A DNA stretch of 40,886 nt from Bacteroidota bacterium (lineage in GTDB: Bacteria; Bacteroidota; Rhodothermia; Rhodothermales; UBA10348). The notes beneath the pieces were generated by a model. The model did no database searches. It had not been told where the DNA came from and worked only from the letters and a program-made list of their open reading frames with translations. Shown here in pieces: positions 17,015 through 26,256 of the stretch; position 1 is the stretch's first letter; each line of letters opens with the position of its first letter. The DNA lies in the NCBI GenBank assembly GCA_029262855.1, contig JAJCYP010000063.1, positions 1 through 40,886 on the forward strand, given 5' to 3'. The translations under genes and the position numbers were made by a program.

Positions 17015-19261
17015 CTACCCGGCATCGCGCGCCTCAAACCCGCCCGGAGTCAGATGCTCAAGCAGAAATTCCGTCAGCATCGTTCGCAGATGTAGCGTCG
17101 TTCCCGCCCCCTCAAAAATCCCGTGTGACCGATTGGGGTAGGCGAACATGGTGAACTGCTTCCCGTGCTCGATCAGCTTGTTGATGAGCGTCTCGGAGCC
17201 CTGATAGTGGACGTTGTCGTCGCCTGTCCCGTGGACAAGCAGCAGGTCCCCCTTCAGGTTCTCCGCATAAGTAATCGGCGAACCGCCGCGGTATCCCTCG
17301 GCATTCGTCCTCGGATCTCCCGAGTACCGTTCCTGATAGATGGTGTCATAGAACCGCTGGTCCGGTACCGGCGCCACGGACATGCCGACGTGGTACAGAT
17401 CCGGATAGCGGAACAGCATGTTGAGCGTCATGGAGCCGCCTCCGGACCAGCCCCAGATCCCGATTCGGTCGGCGTCCACATAGGGCCATTCGGAGATTTC
17501 CGCGAGCGCGCCTGCCTGATCGCGAGCCGCGATGGTACCAATCTCTCCGTAGACCACCTTTCGCCATGCACGGCTACGCGGTCCAGGGGTCCCACGATTG
17601 TCGATGGAGATCACCAGATACCCCTCCTCGGCGATCATTCGATGCCACAGGTCGCCCGAGCCGCCCCAGCGATCCTGAACGGTCTGGCCCCAAGGCTCGC
17701 CGTAAACAAAGAAGAGAACGGGGTACTTCTTGGCGGCATTGAAGTGGGTCGGCTTAATGATTGACCCATCCAGTGTCACCCCTTCGTCCGTTTCCACCTG
17801 GAAGAACTCCATCTCCCCCATGGACACGGCATCGACCGTGGCCTGAAGTTGGCTGTTGTCCACAAAGGTCCGGACCACCGTGTGGTCGGGAAGCGAAACC
17901 AGATCGATGACGGGCACCCTTGCTGCCGATGAATAGGAGTGGATCGCCCACTTGGCATCCGGCGACATCTGGTAGCTGTGCTGTCCGGGTTGATTCGCGG
18001 GCGACAACCGTTCGGGTGCAGCACGGCGGTTCAGCGGCACACGGTAGAGGTAGCGTTGAATCGCATTGTCGAGCGAGCCGATGAAGTACAGCCAGCCGCC
18101 CTTGGTGTCGATGTTGACAACACTGACGATGTCGTAGTCGCCATCGGTGATGGTGGTCAGTTTGCCGGTTTCGCGATCGGCGACGTAGACGTGACGGTAC
18201 CCGTCCCTCTCGCTGACCCAGGTGAATCGCTTCCCGCCTTCCACCCAGATCAGGTCATCGACCGTGTCCAGCCAGGCGTCATCACGATCGACAAACACGG
18301 TTCGCGTCGCACCCGTATTCGCGTTTGCCAGCAAGACGGTGTTCGTGTTCTGAGGCCGATTCAGATGTTGGATCAGGATCTCATCCGAGTTGGCCGCCCA
18401 GTCCATCCGGGCCGGGTAGTGCTCCCGCGGATTGTGAGCGTCCTGCACCCACACCGTCTCTCCCCCACCGGCCGATACGATCCCCACACTCGCGGCCGAA
18501 TTCGTGGTGCCTGCCTTGGGGTACTGGACGGGGATGGTGAAGGAGTACAGCGAATCGGTGTTGTTGATCATCAGGAACTCTCCGATCCCGCTCGCATCCA
18601 GCCGCCAGTAGGCAATCCTGCTGCCGTCGGGACTCCAGCGGAATCCGTCCCGGAGACCAAACTCTTCCTCGTAGACCCAGTCGAACGTTCCGTTGATGAT
18701 CTCCTTGGTCCCATCCGTCGTCAGCGCCGTGATCGTGCCGCTCGCAAGATTCTCAACGTAGATGTTGTGCTCGCGGACATAGCCCACGCGGGAGCCGTCG
18801 GGAGAGAACTTGGCGAACATCAGCGTGGAGGGCCGGGCGCCGGCACCCAGCTGAGTCAGACCACCATTCCTGAGGTCCAGGACCCAGTAGTCCCCGCGGG
18901 TATTCTGTCGCCAGACTCTTCGGGAGTTGGTGTAGATCAGCAGCTTGGAGCTGTCATCCGACCAGCTGTAATTCTCGACGGCGATTGGATCAGACGTTCC
19001 CGAAGGTGTCAGTTGAGCCGCAGAAACCAGGACGGTCCGGTCCCCGGAGGCGGGGTCGTAACGCACGATTTCCCGACCTCCCGACGTGCCGCTTTCGAGG
19101 GTCGTGTAACCACTCCCATCGGCCAACCACCGGGCCGGGCCGAAACGCTGACTGGCGAAGTCGGAGGACGAAAAAATGCGCTCGTTGCTGAGGTGAGTCG
19201 CGTCCTGCCCATAGGCTGGAAGGGCAACGAGGACGGCAAGCAGGAGGAGGGAGCGGCGCAT
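17015..19261 (-). CDS. Dipeptidyl peptidase IV (S9B prolyl oligopeptidase family)
   Basis: A 748-residue secreted serine peptidase that removes Xaa-Pro or Xaa-Ala dipeptides from peptide N-termini. The signal peptide is MRRSLLLLAVLVALPAYGQ. An eight-bladed propeller occupies about 40-480, with the S9B active-site pair EE in TFDWVYEEEFGLRDGFRWS. The alpha/beta-hydrolase domain carries GWSGGGS (nucleophile S606), HGTGDDNVHYQ (D681/D682) and NRSHGIFEG (H713), so the triad is intact. It is preceded by a 77-residue unknown protein only 12 bp upstream and followed by the M28 aminopeptidase gene, which suggests joint peptide degradation in the periplasm. No strong Shine-Dalgarno site is seen. Confidence 0.96.
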   Translation of the reverse strand: MRRSLLLLAVLVALPAYGQDATHLSNERIFSSSDFASQRFGPARWLADGSGYTTLESGTSGGREIVRYDPASGDRTVLVSAAQLTPSGTSDPIAVENYSWSDDSSKLLIYTNSRRVWRQNTRGDYWVLDLRNGGLTQLGAGARPSTLMFAKFSPDGSRVGYVREHNIYVENLASGTITALTTDGTKEIINGTFDWVYEEEFGLRDGFRWSPDGSRIAYWRLDASGIGEFLMINNTDSLYSFTIPVQYPKAGTTNSAASVGIVSAGGGETVWVQDAHNPREHYPARMDWAANSDEILIQHLNRPQNTNTVLLANANTGATRTVFVDRDDAWLDTVDDLIWVEGGKRFTWVSERDGYRHVYVADRETGKLTTITDGDYDIVSVVNIDTKGGWLYFIGSLDNAIQRYLYRVPLNRRAAPERLSPANQPGQHSYQMSPDAKWAIHSYSSAARVPVIDLVSLPDHTVVRTFVDNSQLQATVDAVSMGEMEFFQVETDEGVTLDGSIIKPTHFNAAKKYPVLFFVYGEPWGQTVQDRWGGSGDLWHRMIAEEGYLVISIDNRGTPGPRSRAWRKVVYGEIGTIAARDQAGALAEISEWPYVDADRIGIWGWSGGGSMTLNMLFRYPDLYHVGMSVAPVPDQRFYDTIYQERYSGDPRTNAEGYRGGSPITYAENLKGDLLLVHGTGDDNVHYQGSETLINKLIEHGKQFTMFAYPNRSHGIFEGAGTTLHLRTMLTEFLLEHLTPGGFEARDAG

Positions 19262-19273
19262 GGCGATCGGTAG

Positions 19274-19507
19274 TCAGTTCCGCAGTTTTTCGAGAACGCT
19301 CAGGTCGATGCCCGGGTAAAACCACGGATCGTCCTCGCTCACTTCTTCGTGGACGATCACCCAATCGCTCACCGGTACGTTGGCGTAGTTCCAGGCATAA
19401 CCGCCCACTTCTTCGATGACCTCCAGCAGGGCGTCGCGCGCGGCGTCAATCTGCAGGATGCGATGGTGGAAGTGCGGAAAGGTCTTATGGGGCCGAGGTG
19501 GGTTCAC
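19274..19507 (-). CDS. Small hypothetical protein upstream of DPP IV
   Basis: A 77-residue soluble protein that I do not recognise. It is rich in acidic and aromatic residues, with a helical central part (DAARDALLEVIEEVGGYAWN) and a tail ending in PWFYPGIDLSVLEKLRN. No signal peptide or membrane segment is visible. Its stop lies 12 bp before the DPP IV start on the same strand, and its start faces the divergent hrpB gene, so the position fits a leader gene of the peptidase operon. Composition looks coding rather than random. Confidence 0.5.
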   Translation of the reverse strand: MNPPRPHKTFPHFHHRILQIDAARDALLEVIEEVGGYAWNYANVPVSDWVIVHEEVSEDDPWFYPGIDLSVLEKLRN

Positions 19508-19616
19508 GCCGTATCTTACGACACAGAACCTTCAATGTGGAGTGGGGCCTTGTTTCTGCCGTTCCTCGCGAACGCCAGGGGGGTGGAGCGGTATTCTGGG
19601 ATCGAATTCCCCTGAG
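19508..19616. promoter_or_regulatory. Divergent gap between the small ORF and hrpB
   Basis: This 109-bp region separates divergent starts (19507 minus, 19617 plus) and should hold both promoters. No clear consensus boxes or operator palindrome were recognised. A GGGGGGTGGAG run lies about 30 bp before the hrpB start. Confidence 0.3.
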
Positions 19617-22109
19617 GTGCCCATACCGGATCCACTCCCCATAGAAACCGTCCTCCCCGACCTGCTCGCCGCCCTCCGGGACCGGAAGGAAGTGGTTCTT
19701 CAGGCTCCACCCGGAGCAGGGAAGACCACCCTCGTACCGTTGGCGCTCCTGCATGAGCCTTGGTTGGCGGGACGAAAGATCCTGGTACTGGAGCCGCGGC
19801 GACTGGCAGCCCGAGCGGCGGCCAGACGCATGGCCTTTCTGCTGGAAGAGGCCGTCGGAGAGACGGTCGGGTATCGCGTTCGGATGGATACGAAAGTCGG
19901 CCCGCGCACCCGGATCGAAGTCGTCACCGAAGGCATTCTGACCCGAATGCTCCAGACCGATCCCGAGCTGGCTGGAGCGGGGTGCGTGATCTTTGATGAG
20001 TTCCACGAACGCAGCCTGCACGCGGACCTGGGCCTTGCCCTGACACTGGATGCGCGCTCGGCGCTGTGTGAGGATCTCCGGTTGGTGGTCATGTCGGCCA
20101 CGATGGATGGTGAACGTGTGGCCGCATTGCTGGACAATGCTCCCATTGTGTCCTCGGAGGGTCGCCTCTTCCCGGTGACCACCCAGTATCTCGACCGGAC
20201 ACCGGGCGCCCGGATAGAGACCACGGCGGCCGTTGCGGTGAGGCAAGCCCTCTCGGAAACCGACGGCGATATCCTGGTATTTCTGCCCGGCGTCGGTGAG
20301 ATTCGTCGGACCGAAGAGCATCTGGATGGGGTCCCCGCCGACGTCCGTCCCCTCTTCGGAGCCCTCAGTTTCGACGAGCAGGACGCGGCCATTCAGCCAT
20401 CACGAGGCCGGCGCAAGGTTGTCCTGTCCACAGACATCGCCGAGACCAGCCTCACAATCGAAGGGGTGCGGGTGGTGATCGACTCCGGTCTTTCTCGGGG
20501 CCCAATGTTCGATCCCGACAGCGGGATGACGCGGCTCGTGACCCGGTCCACCTCTCTGGCCTCGGCCGATCAGAGGCGGGGCCGCGCCGGGCGCCTTGCG
20601 CCGGGTGTCTGCTACAGACTCTGGACACGTATCGATCACGCTGCGCGTGCGGCGTTTGACGAGCCGGAAATCGCTCAGGCCGACCTTGCCCCGCTGCTGC
20701 TCGAACTCGCCCTTTGGGGCACGCCTGAGCCCACCGCCCTCCGCTGGCTGGACCCTCCCCCGGCGGGAGCCGTGGATTCCGCGCGAGCCCTCCTGCGTCA
20801 ACTTGGAGTCCTGGACGCTTCGGGTATCACACCGCACGGACGCGTTGTGGCCGGAACCGGGCTCCATCCGCGCCTGGCCCACATGGTCGCGTCCTCGATC
20901 CGATCGGGCGCTGGCCGACTCGCCTGCCACCTGGCGGCACTCCTGGAGGAACGTGACCTGTTTCGCGGGCGCGCGTCAGAGGTGCCGACCGACATCCGAC
21001 TCCGACTGCACGCCCTGCTCGGCTCAGGCCGGGAGCGATCCATCCCGGGCACTACCATCGACCGTGCAACACTCCGCCGCGTCACCGCGCGGAGCCGAGA
21101 CCTTTGCCGCAAGATTCTGGAAGTCGGCAGCCGCCAATCCGGTTCAGAGGGTGGTCTGGACGCGGCGGGCGCGCTGGTGGCCCTGGCCTACCCGGACCGC
21201 GTGGCTCAGCGGGTTCGTGACGGCCACTTTCGACTACGTAACGGGAGGCCCGTGGAGATTCCAGACATGGACCCGATGGCAGACTCCAAGTACCTGGCTG
21301 TTGCCACCGTGGGAGGTGGACAGGACCGGCACCGCGCGTTCCTTGCTGCGCCGTTGTCCATGGAAGAAATTGAAGCCACCTTCGGAGACCAGATCGAAAA
21401 CGCGGAGATCACCGTTTGGGACGCCACTGCCGAACGCGTCGTTGCTGTTCGCAGGCGATTCCTCGGTGCGATTATTCTTGAGGAATCGGCTTTGTCGAGC
21501 CCGGATCCCGGGCTGACGGCTGTCACGCTACTGGACGAGGTCCGGCGGCGTGGAGCGCATGTTCTCCCCTGGAACAGATCCTCTCGGCAACTCCAGGCCC
21601 GCCTGGCGTTCCTGCGACCGCGTGATCCGACCGTCCCGGACCGCAGTGACGAGGCCCTCCTGGCGGGCGATCTGCTGGTCCCGTTCCTCGCCGGGATGAC
21701 GCGCCTCTCGGAGCTCAGGAAGCTGGACATGACGGCCGTTCTTTTCACCGGAATGGACTGGCCGCTCAGGCAGGCCTTGGACAACCGGGCGCCGACCCAC
21801 CTTGAGGTGCCGTCCGGTTCGCGCATTGCGATTGACTACAGCGACCCGGAATCCCCCGTTCTCGCCGTGCGTCTGCAGGAGGTCTTCGGGCTGACTGAGA
21901 CCCCGCAGGTTGACCGCATCCCGCTGACCATGCACTTGCTCTCGCCGGCCCAGCGTCCAGTCCAGGTGACCCAGGATCTAAGAGGCTTCTGGGCTTCCAG
22001 CTATTTCGATGTCCGAAAGGACATGCGCGGGCGCTACCCCAAACACCATTGGCCAGAAAACCCGCTTGACGCGGCTCCAACCGCGCGAGCCAAGCGCCGG
22101 CGTGACTGA
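19617..22109 (+). CDS. hrpB: ATP-dependent RNA helicase HrpB
   Basis: An 830-residue DEAH-box helicase. The GTG at 19617 is chosen because the family N-terminus (LPIETVLPDLLAALRD) begins eight codons later; the frame is open from 19416 but that part overlaps the divergent gene and lacks homology. Motifs: Walker A GAGKTT at 33-38, DEFH at 127-130, SAT at 160-162, and the helicase C motif STDIAETSLTIEGVRVVIDS with QRRGRAGR. The HrpB-specific C-terminus is clear (QDLRGFWASSYFDVRKDMRG then RYPKHHWPENPL). The length matches the family. HrpB is a non-essential cytoplasmic helicase of uncertain substrate. It is not functionally tied to its neighbours, and the ATPase gene begins 38 bp downstream. Confidence 0.96.
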   Translation: MPIPDPLPIETVLPDLLAALRDRKEVVLQAPPGAGKTTLVPLALLHEPWLAGRKILVLEPRRLAARAAARRMAFLLEEAVGETVGYRVRMDTKVGPRTRIEVVTEGILTRMLQTDPELAGAGCVIFDEFHERSLHADLGLALTLDARSALCEDLRLVVMSATMDGERVAALLDNAPIVSSEGRLFPVTTQYLDRTPGARIETTAAVAVRQALSETDGDILVFLPGVGEIRRTEEHLDGVPADVRPLFGALSFDEQDAAIQPSRGRRKVVLSTDIAETSLTIEGVRVVIDSGLSRGPMFDPDSGMTRLVTRSTSLASADQRRGRAGRLAPGVCYRLWTRIDHAARAAFDEPEIAQADLAPLLLELALWGTPEPTALRWLDPPPAGAVDSARALLRQLGVLDASGITPHGRVVAGTGLHPRLAHMVASSIRSGAGRLACHLAALLEERDLFRGRASEVPTDIRLRLHALLGSGRERSIPGTTIDRATLRRVTARSRDLCRKILEVGSRQSGSEGGLDAAGALVALAYPDRVAQRVRDGHFRLRNGRPVEIPDMDPMADSKYLAVATVGGGQDRHRAFLAAPLSMEEIEATFGDQIENAEITVWDATAERVVAVRRRFLGAIILEESALSSPDPGLTAVTLLDEVRRRGAHVLPWNRSSRQLQARLAFLRPRDPTVPDRSDEALLAGDLLVPFLAGMTRLSELRKLDMTAVLFTGMDWPLRQALDNRAPTHLEVPSGSRIAIDYSDPESPVLAVRLQEVFGLTETPQVDRIPLTMHLLSPAQRPVQVTQDLRGFWASSYFDVRKDMRGRYPKHHWPENPLDAAPTARAKRRRD

Positions 22110-22147
22110 TCAATTAGTATTCTCAAGCCGCTATAGCCCCAGTTCGA

Positions 22148-24100
22148 ATGTCCGGTAGCACACCCCACGGCCACGACGGCCACGATGCCCACTCTGGAGG
22201 CAGGACCGAACTGGTCTTCGCCATCCTCTCCGGCGTTTTTCTGATTTCCGCCTGGTTGGTGGATGTCTTCGACGTCGCGCCGCCTGAAGTTTCCCTGCCT
22301 GGATACCTGGCCGCGTATTTCTTCGGAGGCTGGTTCGCCCTGCTCGAAATGCTGGACAGCCTCCGACAAAGGCGTTTTCAGATTGACTTTCTGATGCTCG
22401 TCGCAGCTGCGGGAGCCGGCGTACTCGGTGCCTGGGCGGAGGGCGCACTGCTGCTCTTCCTCTTCAGCATGGGGCATGCGTTGGAGCACTATGCCATGGG
22501 ACGGGCTCGTCGCGCCATTGAGGCCCTCGGCGAGTTGACTCCGGACACCGCCATGGTGCGCCGAGATGGACGAGAGCAGGAGATTCCGGTCGAAGACCTC
22601 GTGGTGGGCGACGTGGTCCTGGTTCGGACCAACGCGCGCATACCCGCGGACGGTTTCGTCCTGAAAGGCGAGAGCGCGGTCAACCAGGCCTCCGTCACCG
22701 GAGAGAGCGTCCCGGTAGACAAAGAGCCTGTGGCTGACCCTACCCGCGCTGCCGCAGATCCGGCCAGACTGTCTCCGGCCAATCGGATTTTCGCAGGGAC
22801 CATCAATGGCCTCGGCGCCCTGGAAATTCGGGTCACGAAGAGGTCTTCGGACTCGATGTTGGCCCGCGTGGTTCAGATGGTAAACGAAGCCGAGGCGCAG
22901 CGGTCTCCCACGCAGCGTTTCGCGGAGCGGTTTGAGCGGGTCTTTGTGCCCGTCATTCTCGGTTTCACGGGTCTGCTCCTCTTTGCCTGGGTCGTGGTGG
23001 ATGAGCCGTTCTCGGACAGTTTCTACCGGGCCATGGCGGTGATCGTGGCCTCCAGTCCCTGCGCGCTGGCTATCGCTACGCCGAGCGCGGTCCTGAGCGC
23101 TGTCGCGCGAGCCGGTCGCGGTGGGGTCCTGGTGAAGGGCGGTGCTCCCCTTGAGAGTCTGGGAATGCTGAGCGCCATGGCGTTCGACAAGACGGGGACC
23201 CTCACTGAGGGGAAGCCCCGAGTCACCGACGTTGTCCCCTGCGCCGGCGTGGCGGAATCACAGCTGTTGGCGACCGCCGCTGCGGTGGAACGACTCAGTG
23301 ATCACCCGCTGGCACGGGCGGTCGTTTCCGAGGCCGAGGCCAGGGATCTGGCATTCGAGGCGGCAACGGGCCTTGAGAGCATCACAGGCCGCGGCCTTCG
23401 CGCCCGAATTGGAAACGACGTGGTACTGATCGGAAAAGACGACCTGTTTTCCGAAACTGGAGCCGTCCTTCCTGAGCCTCTCGCGGCCGAAACAGCTCGC
23501 CTGGAGCGGGCCGGACGCACAACCATGATCGTCCGACGCGGGGACCGCTTTCTTGGGGTTGTCGGACTGATGGATACGCCCAGGGCCGCTGCGCGGGAGA
23601 CCCTGTCCAGGCTGCGCGCGATGGGCATTCAACGTATGGTCATGATATCTGGAGACAATCAGCGTGTCGCCGATGCTGTGGCCCTGGAGGTGGGACTGGA
23701 CGAGGCGCACGGTGATTTGATGCCGGACGACAAGGTCGCGACGATTCGCCGACTCGCCGAGCACGAGGCTGTGGCCATGGTCGGAGACGGTGTAAATGAT
23801 GCCCCGGCGATGGCCCACGCCACGGTCGGCATCGCCATGGGAGCCGCCGGCTCAGACGTCGCGCTCGAAACAGCCGATGTGGCCCTGATGGCCGACAATC
23901 TCTCTCACCTGCCCTTCGCGGTCGGGCTCTCGAGGGCGACCCGCAAGATCATCCGCCAGAACCTCTGGATCAGCCTCGGAATGGTGGCCCTCCTCATCCC
24001 GGCAACACTGATGGGCCTGGACATCGGTCCCGCCGTCGCGTTGCACGAGGGCTCAACGCTGGTTGTCGTGCTGAACGCGCTGCGACTACTCGGCTACTGA
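22148..24100 (+). CDS. P1B-4-type heavy-metal efflux ATPase
   Basis: A 650-residue cation-exporting P-type ATPase of the inner membrane. It has a His-rich start (HGHDGHDAHSGG) and no ferredoxin-like metal domain. Motifs: TGES at 184-187, the metal-site SPC at 303-305, phosphorylation DKTGT at 347-351, GDGVNDAP at about 545-552, and HEGST at 633-637. The SPC plus HEGST pair is the signature of the P1B-4 group, whose members export Fe(II), Co(II) or related metals, rather than the CPC copper or CPC...K zinc groups. Helix number looks like the reduced P1B-4 topology. The substrate cannot be fixed from sequence alone. It sits 38 bp after hrpB. No metal-responsive regulator is adjacent. Confidence 0.93.
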   Translation: MSGSTPHGHDGHDAHSGGRTELVFAILSGVFLISAWLVDVFDVAPPEVSLPGYLAAYFFGGWFALLEMLDSLRQRRFQIDFLMLVAAAGAGVLGAWAEGALLLFLFSMGHALEHYAMGRARRAIEALGELTPDTAMVRRDGREQEIPVEDLVVGDVVLVRTNARIPADGFVLKGESAVNQASVTGESVPVDKEPVADPTRAAADPARLSPANRIFAGTINGLGALEIRVTKRSSDSMLARVVQMVNEAEAQRSPTQRFAERFERVFVPVILGFTGLLLFAWVVVDEPFSDSFYRAMAVIVASSPCALAIATPSAVLSAVARAGRGGVLVKGGAPLESLGMLSAMAFDKTGTLTEGKPRVTDVVPCAGVAESQLLATAAAVERLSDHPLARAVVSEAEARDLAFEAATGLESITGRGLRARIGNDVVLIGKDDLFSETGAVLPEPLAAETARLERAGRTTMIVRRGDRFLGVVGLMDTPRAAARETLSRLRAMGIQRMVMISGDNQRVADAVALEVGLDEAHGDLMPDDKVATIRRLAEHEAVAMVGDGVNDAPAMAHATVGIAMGAAGSDVALETADVALMADNLSHLPFAVGLSRATRKIIRQNLWISLGMVALLIPATLMGLDIGPAVALHEGSTLVVVLNALRLLGY

Positions 24101-24230
24101 TCCGGAACGGGCCACGCCGCCAGTCGGTGGCAGCAACTACCTTGCGATTGCCCGGGACTGTGCTTCAGGCGGCGCCGATCCCCGAGCCCTCCATTCACCC
24201 ACCCGACTCCGGCACGCCGGAAGCTGCACC

Positions 24231-25913
24231 ATGTTCAGAAGAGCGTTCTACGCAGGCAGCCTTGCCACTCTTGTCGCGATTGGCCTGCTCTCCCTTCGAA
24301 CTCCGGCCGTCCTGTGGTCGCTGCTGGTGGTTGTTCCCCTCATTGGCCTGGGCCTCCTCGATGCCTGGCAGACCCAACATGCCATCCTCCGGAATTTTCC
24401 ACTCCTTGGTCGGGCGCGTTACATGTTGGAGGAAATCCGTCCGGAGATCCAGCAGTACTTCATTGAGTCCTCTCTCGACGCGTTTCCCATCGAGCGTGAG
24501 TTCCGAAGCTTGGTGTACCAACGTGCCAAAGGCGAAGCCTCCAGCCACCCGTTCGGGACGCACCACAACGTCTATGGGGTGGGGTACGAGTGGGCTGCCC
24601 ATTCGATGGCGGGTGGAATCCCCATCGACAAGACCACCCGCGTGGACATTGGCGGCGCCGAATGCTCGAAACCGTATCGATCGTCCTTCCTGAATATCAG
24701 CGCTATGAGCTTCGGCTCGCTTTCACCTAACGCGGTGATGGCGTTGAATTCCGGGGCACGGCAGGGCGGATTTGCCCATAACACGGGTGAAGGCGGAGTG
24801 TCTCCCTATCATCTGAAGCACGGAGGAGACCTCATCTGGCAGATTGGGACCGGTTACTTCGGCTGCCGAAACGTCGACGGCAGTTTTGACCCGGGCCTTT
24901 TCAGCGAGAATGCGCAGCAAGACTCCGTGCGGATGATCGAAGTCAAGCTCAGTCAGGGGGCAAAGCCCGGGCACGGCGGCGTGCTGCCGGGCGCGAAAGT
25001 GACCAAGGAGATCGCCGCGATTCGAAACGTCCCGGTAGGGAAGACGGTGTTCTCACCACCCAGGCATTCCGCCTTTTCGACGCCGACCGGACTCATGGAG
25101 TACGTGGCCAGTCTGCGGGAAATGAGCGGCGGAAAGCCTGTCGGATTCAAGCTTTGCGTGGGACGCCAGTCAGAAGTGTTTGCCCTTTGCAAGGCCATGC
25201 AGGAGACCGGAATCGTGCCGGACTTCATCTCCGTGGATGGCGGTGAAGGAGGCACAGGCGCCGCCCCCCTCGAGTTCAGCAATTCCCTCGGGATGCCCGC
25301 ACGGGATGGCTGGGCATTTGTCCACGGAGCATTGACGGCAGCTGGTATCCGCGATGATATTCGAATTCTCGCTTCTGGAAAGATCCTTACCGGATTTCAC
25401 ATGGTCCGTGCTCTGGCACTGGGGGCCGACGCTTGCTACTCGGCTCGGGGCATGATGCTGGCACTGGGCTGTATTCAGGCCCTGCGCTGCAACAACGACA
25501 CCTGTCCCACCGGCGTGGCGACCCAGAACCCGGCCCTGTTCCACGGACTGGTGCCGGAAGACAAGGCTGAGCGGGTGGCCCGATTCCATCATGCGACCCA
25601 GGACAGCTTCTTCGAAATCCTGGACGCCATGGGCGTGGGGGCGCTGAACGATGTGACCCCGGACCTGGTCTTCCGCCGGATCGACGATATGACGGTCAAA
25701 TCCTACGCGGAGCTTTACTCGTTCGCGGCTCCAAACGCTTTTCAGCTTGGCCTCCCCGTCCCGGACGGCTGGGAGTCTGCCTGGGAGGAGGCGAGTGCCG
25801 CCTCCTTTCACCCGGTGCCGACAGCCACCGGCGGTCTCCGAAAGGCGATGGGGCACAATCGGCGCACGACCGCCGATGCGGCCGTGGTCGCGACGGATAG
25901 CGGGACGGCCTGA
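24231..25913 (+). CDS. FMN-binding glutamate synthase-family oxidoreductase, membrane-anchored
   Basis: A 560-residue protein of the GltB-like (archaeal-type) family. Two N-terminal hydrophobic helices (about residues 8-22 and 27-45) anchor it. The rest is the glutamate synthase FMN barrel: MSFGSLSPNAVMALNSGARQ, NTGEGGVSPYH, SVDGGEGGTGAAPLEF and LASGKILTGFHMVRALALGA. Three cysteines in C414-x5-C420-x4-C425 match the spacing of the 3Fe-4S cluster in glutamate synthase. The glutaminase (GATase) domain is absent, so ammonia-dependent glutamate synthesis is not proven and another electron-transfer reaction is possible. A 130-bp gap separates it from the ATPase gene; a short CCGG-based palindrome lies near 24211-24222. 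Confidence 0.92.
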   Translation: MFRRAFYAGSLATLVAIGLLSLRTPAVLWSLLVVVPLIGLGLLDAWQTQHAILRNFPLLGRARYMLEEIRPEIQQYFIESSLDAFPIEREFRSLVYQRAKGEASSHPFGTHHNVYGVGYEWAAHSMAGGIPIDKTTRVDIGGAECSKPYRSSFLNISAMSFGSLSPNAVMALNSGARQGGFAHNTGEGGVSPYHLKHGGDLIWQIGTGYFGCRNVDGSFDPGLFSENAQQDSVRMIEVKLSQGAKPGHGGVLPGAKVTKEIAAIRNVPVGKTVFSPPRHSAFSTPTGLMEYVASLREMSGGKPVGFKLCVGRQSEVFALCKAMQETGIVPDFISVDGGEGGTGAAPLEFSNSLGMPARDGWAFVHGALTAAGIRDDIRILASGKILTGFHMVRALALGADACYSARGMMLALGCIQALRCNNDTCPTGVATQNPALFHGLVPEDKAERVARFHHATQDSFFEILDAMGVGALNDVTPDLVFRRIDDMTVKSYAELYSFAAPNAFQLGLPVPDGWESAWEEASAASFHPVPTATGGLRKAMGHNRRTTADAAVVATDSGTA

Positions 25914-26041
25914 TCCGGACAGTCTGGTGCCGTTGTTGAGCGGCCCGCCCGACAGTCCACCGGCGGCGGCGGCCGCGGCCGCGCAATGCGGACCCAACGC
26001 CCCGGACCCCTCCCGGGTTTGGATCACGCACGCCTCATCCC
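25914..26041. other. Convergent intergenic gap
   Basis: This 128-bp gap lies between the ends of two convergent genes. It contains a dense GC run (GCGGCGGCGGCCGCGGCCGC) around 25962-25984 that could form a strong stem, but no T-tract is attached, so I do not call a terminator. Confidence 0.3.
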
Positions 26042-26248
26042 TCAGGAATAAAGGCCTTTGGATTTGAGCAGGCGCATTGCGGCGAGTACGACAAGGAGTC
26101 CAAAGAGGAATCCCCCGGCCGCACCCAGCGATGTACTCTCCCACGCCGCGAGTCGCGGCCTGGTCGGGGCCAGCCAAAGTCCGGCGCCAACGGTGCTCAG
26201 GAAAATGAAGAACAGGAACGCCGCATTGAGCTTCTGTTGAGCAGTCAT
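26042..26248 (-). CDS. Small two-helix membrane protein
   Basis: A 68-residue protein. The ATG at 26248 follows the lipoprotein stop (26257) by 8 bp; a GTG at 26278 would instead overlap that gene. Two hydrophobic helices are clear: LNAAFLFFIFLSTVGAGLWL at about 7-26 and a Gly/Ala-rich one, LGAAGGFLFGLLVVLAAMRL, at about 41-60, then a basic tail. No family is recognised. The tight link to the glycine-zipper lipoprotein suggests a functional pair. Small membrane proteins often serve as immunity or partner factors for such proteins, but here that is speculation. Confidence 0.65.
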   Translation of the reverse strand: MTAQQKLNAAFLFFIFLSTVGAGLWLAPTRPRLAAWESTSLGAAGGFLFGLLVVLAAMRLLKSKGLYS

Positions 26249-26256
26249 CACTTGTA

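Noticed and set aside
17939-19273. Plus-strand ORF (444 codons) inside DPP IV
   Set aside because: It has no recognisable domain, while the minus strand encodes an intact S9B peptidase.
22139-22160. GTTCGAAT, a tRNA T-loop-like string
   Set aside because: The flanking bases do not pair into a T-stem and no acceptor or anticodon arms are present.
25962-25984. GC-rich GGCCGCGGCCGC run as a terminator or repeat array
   Set aside because: There is no T-tract and no regular repeat unit; it is short and lies in a convergent gap.
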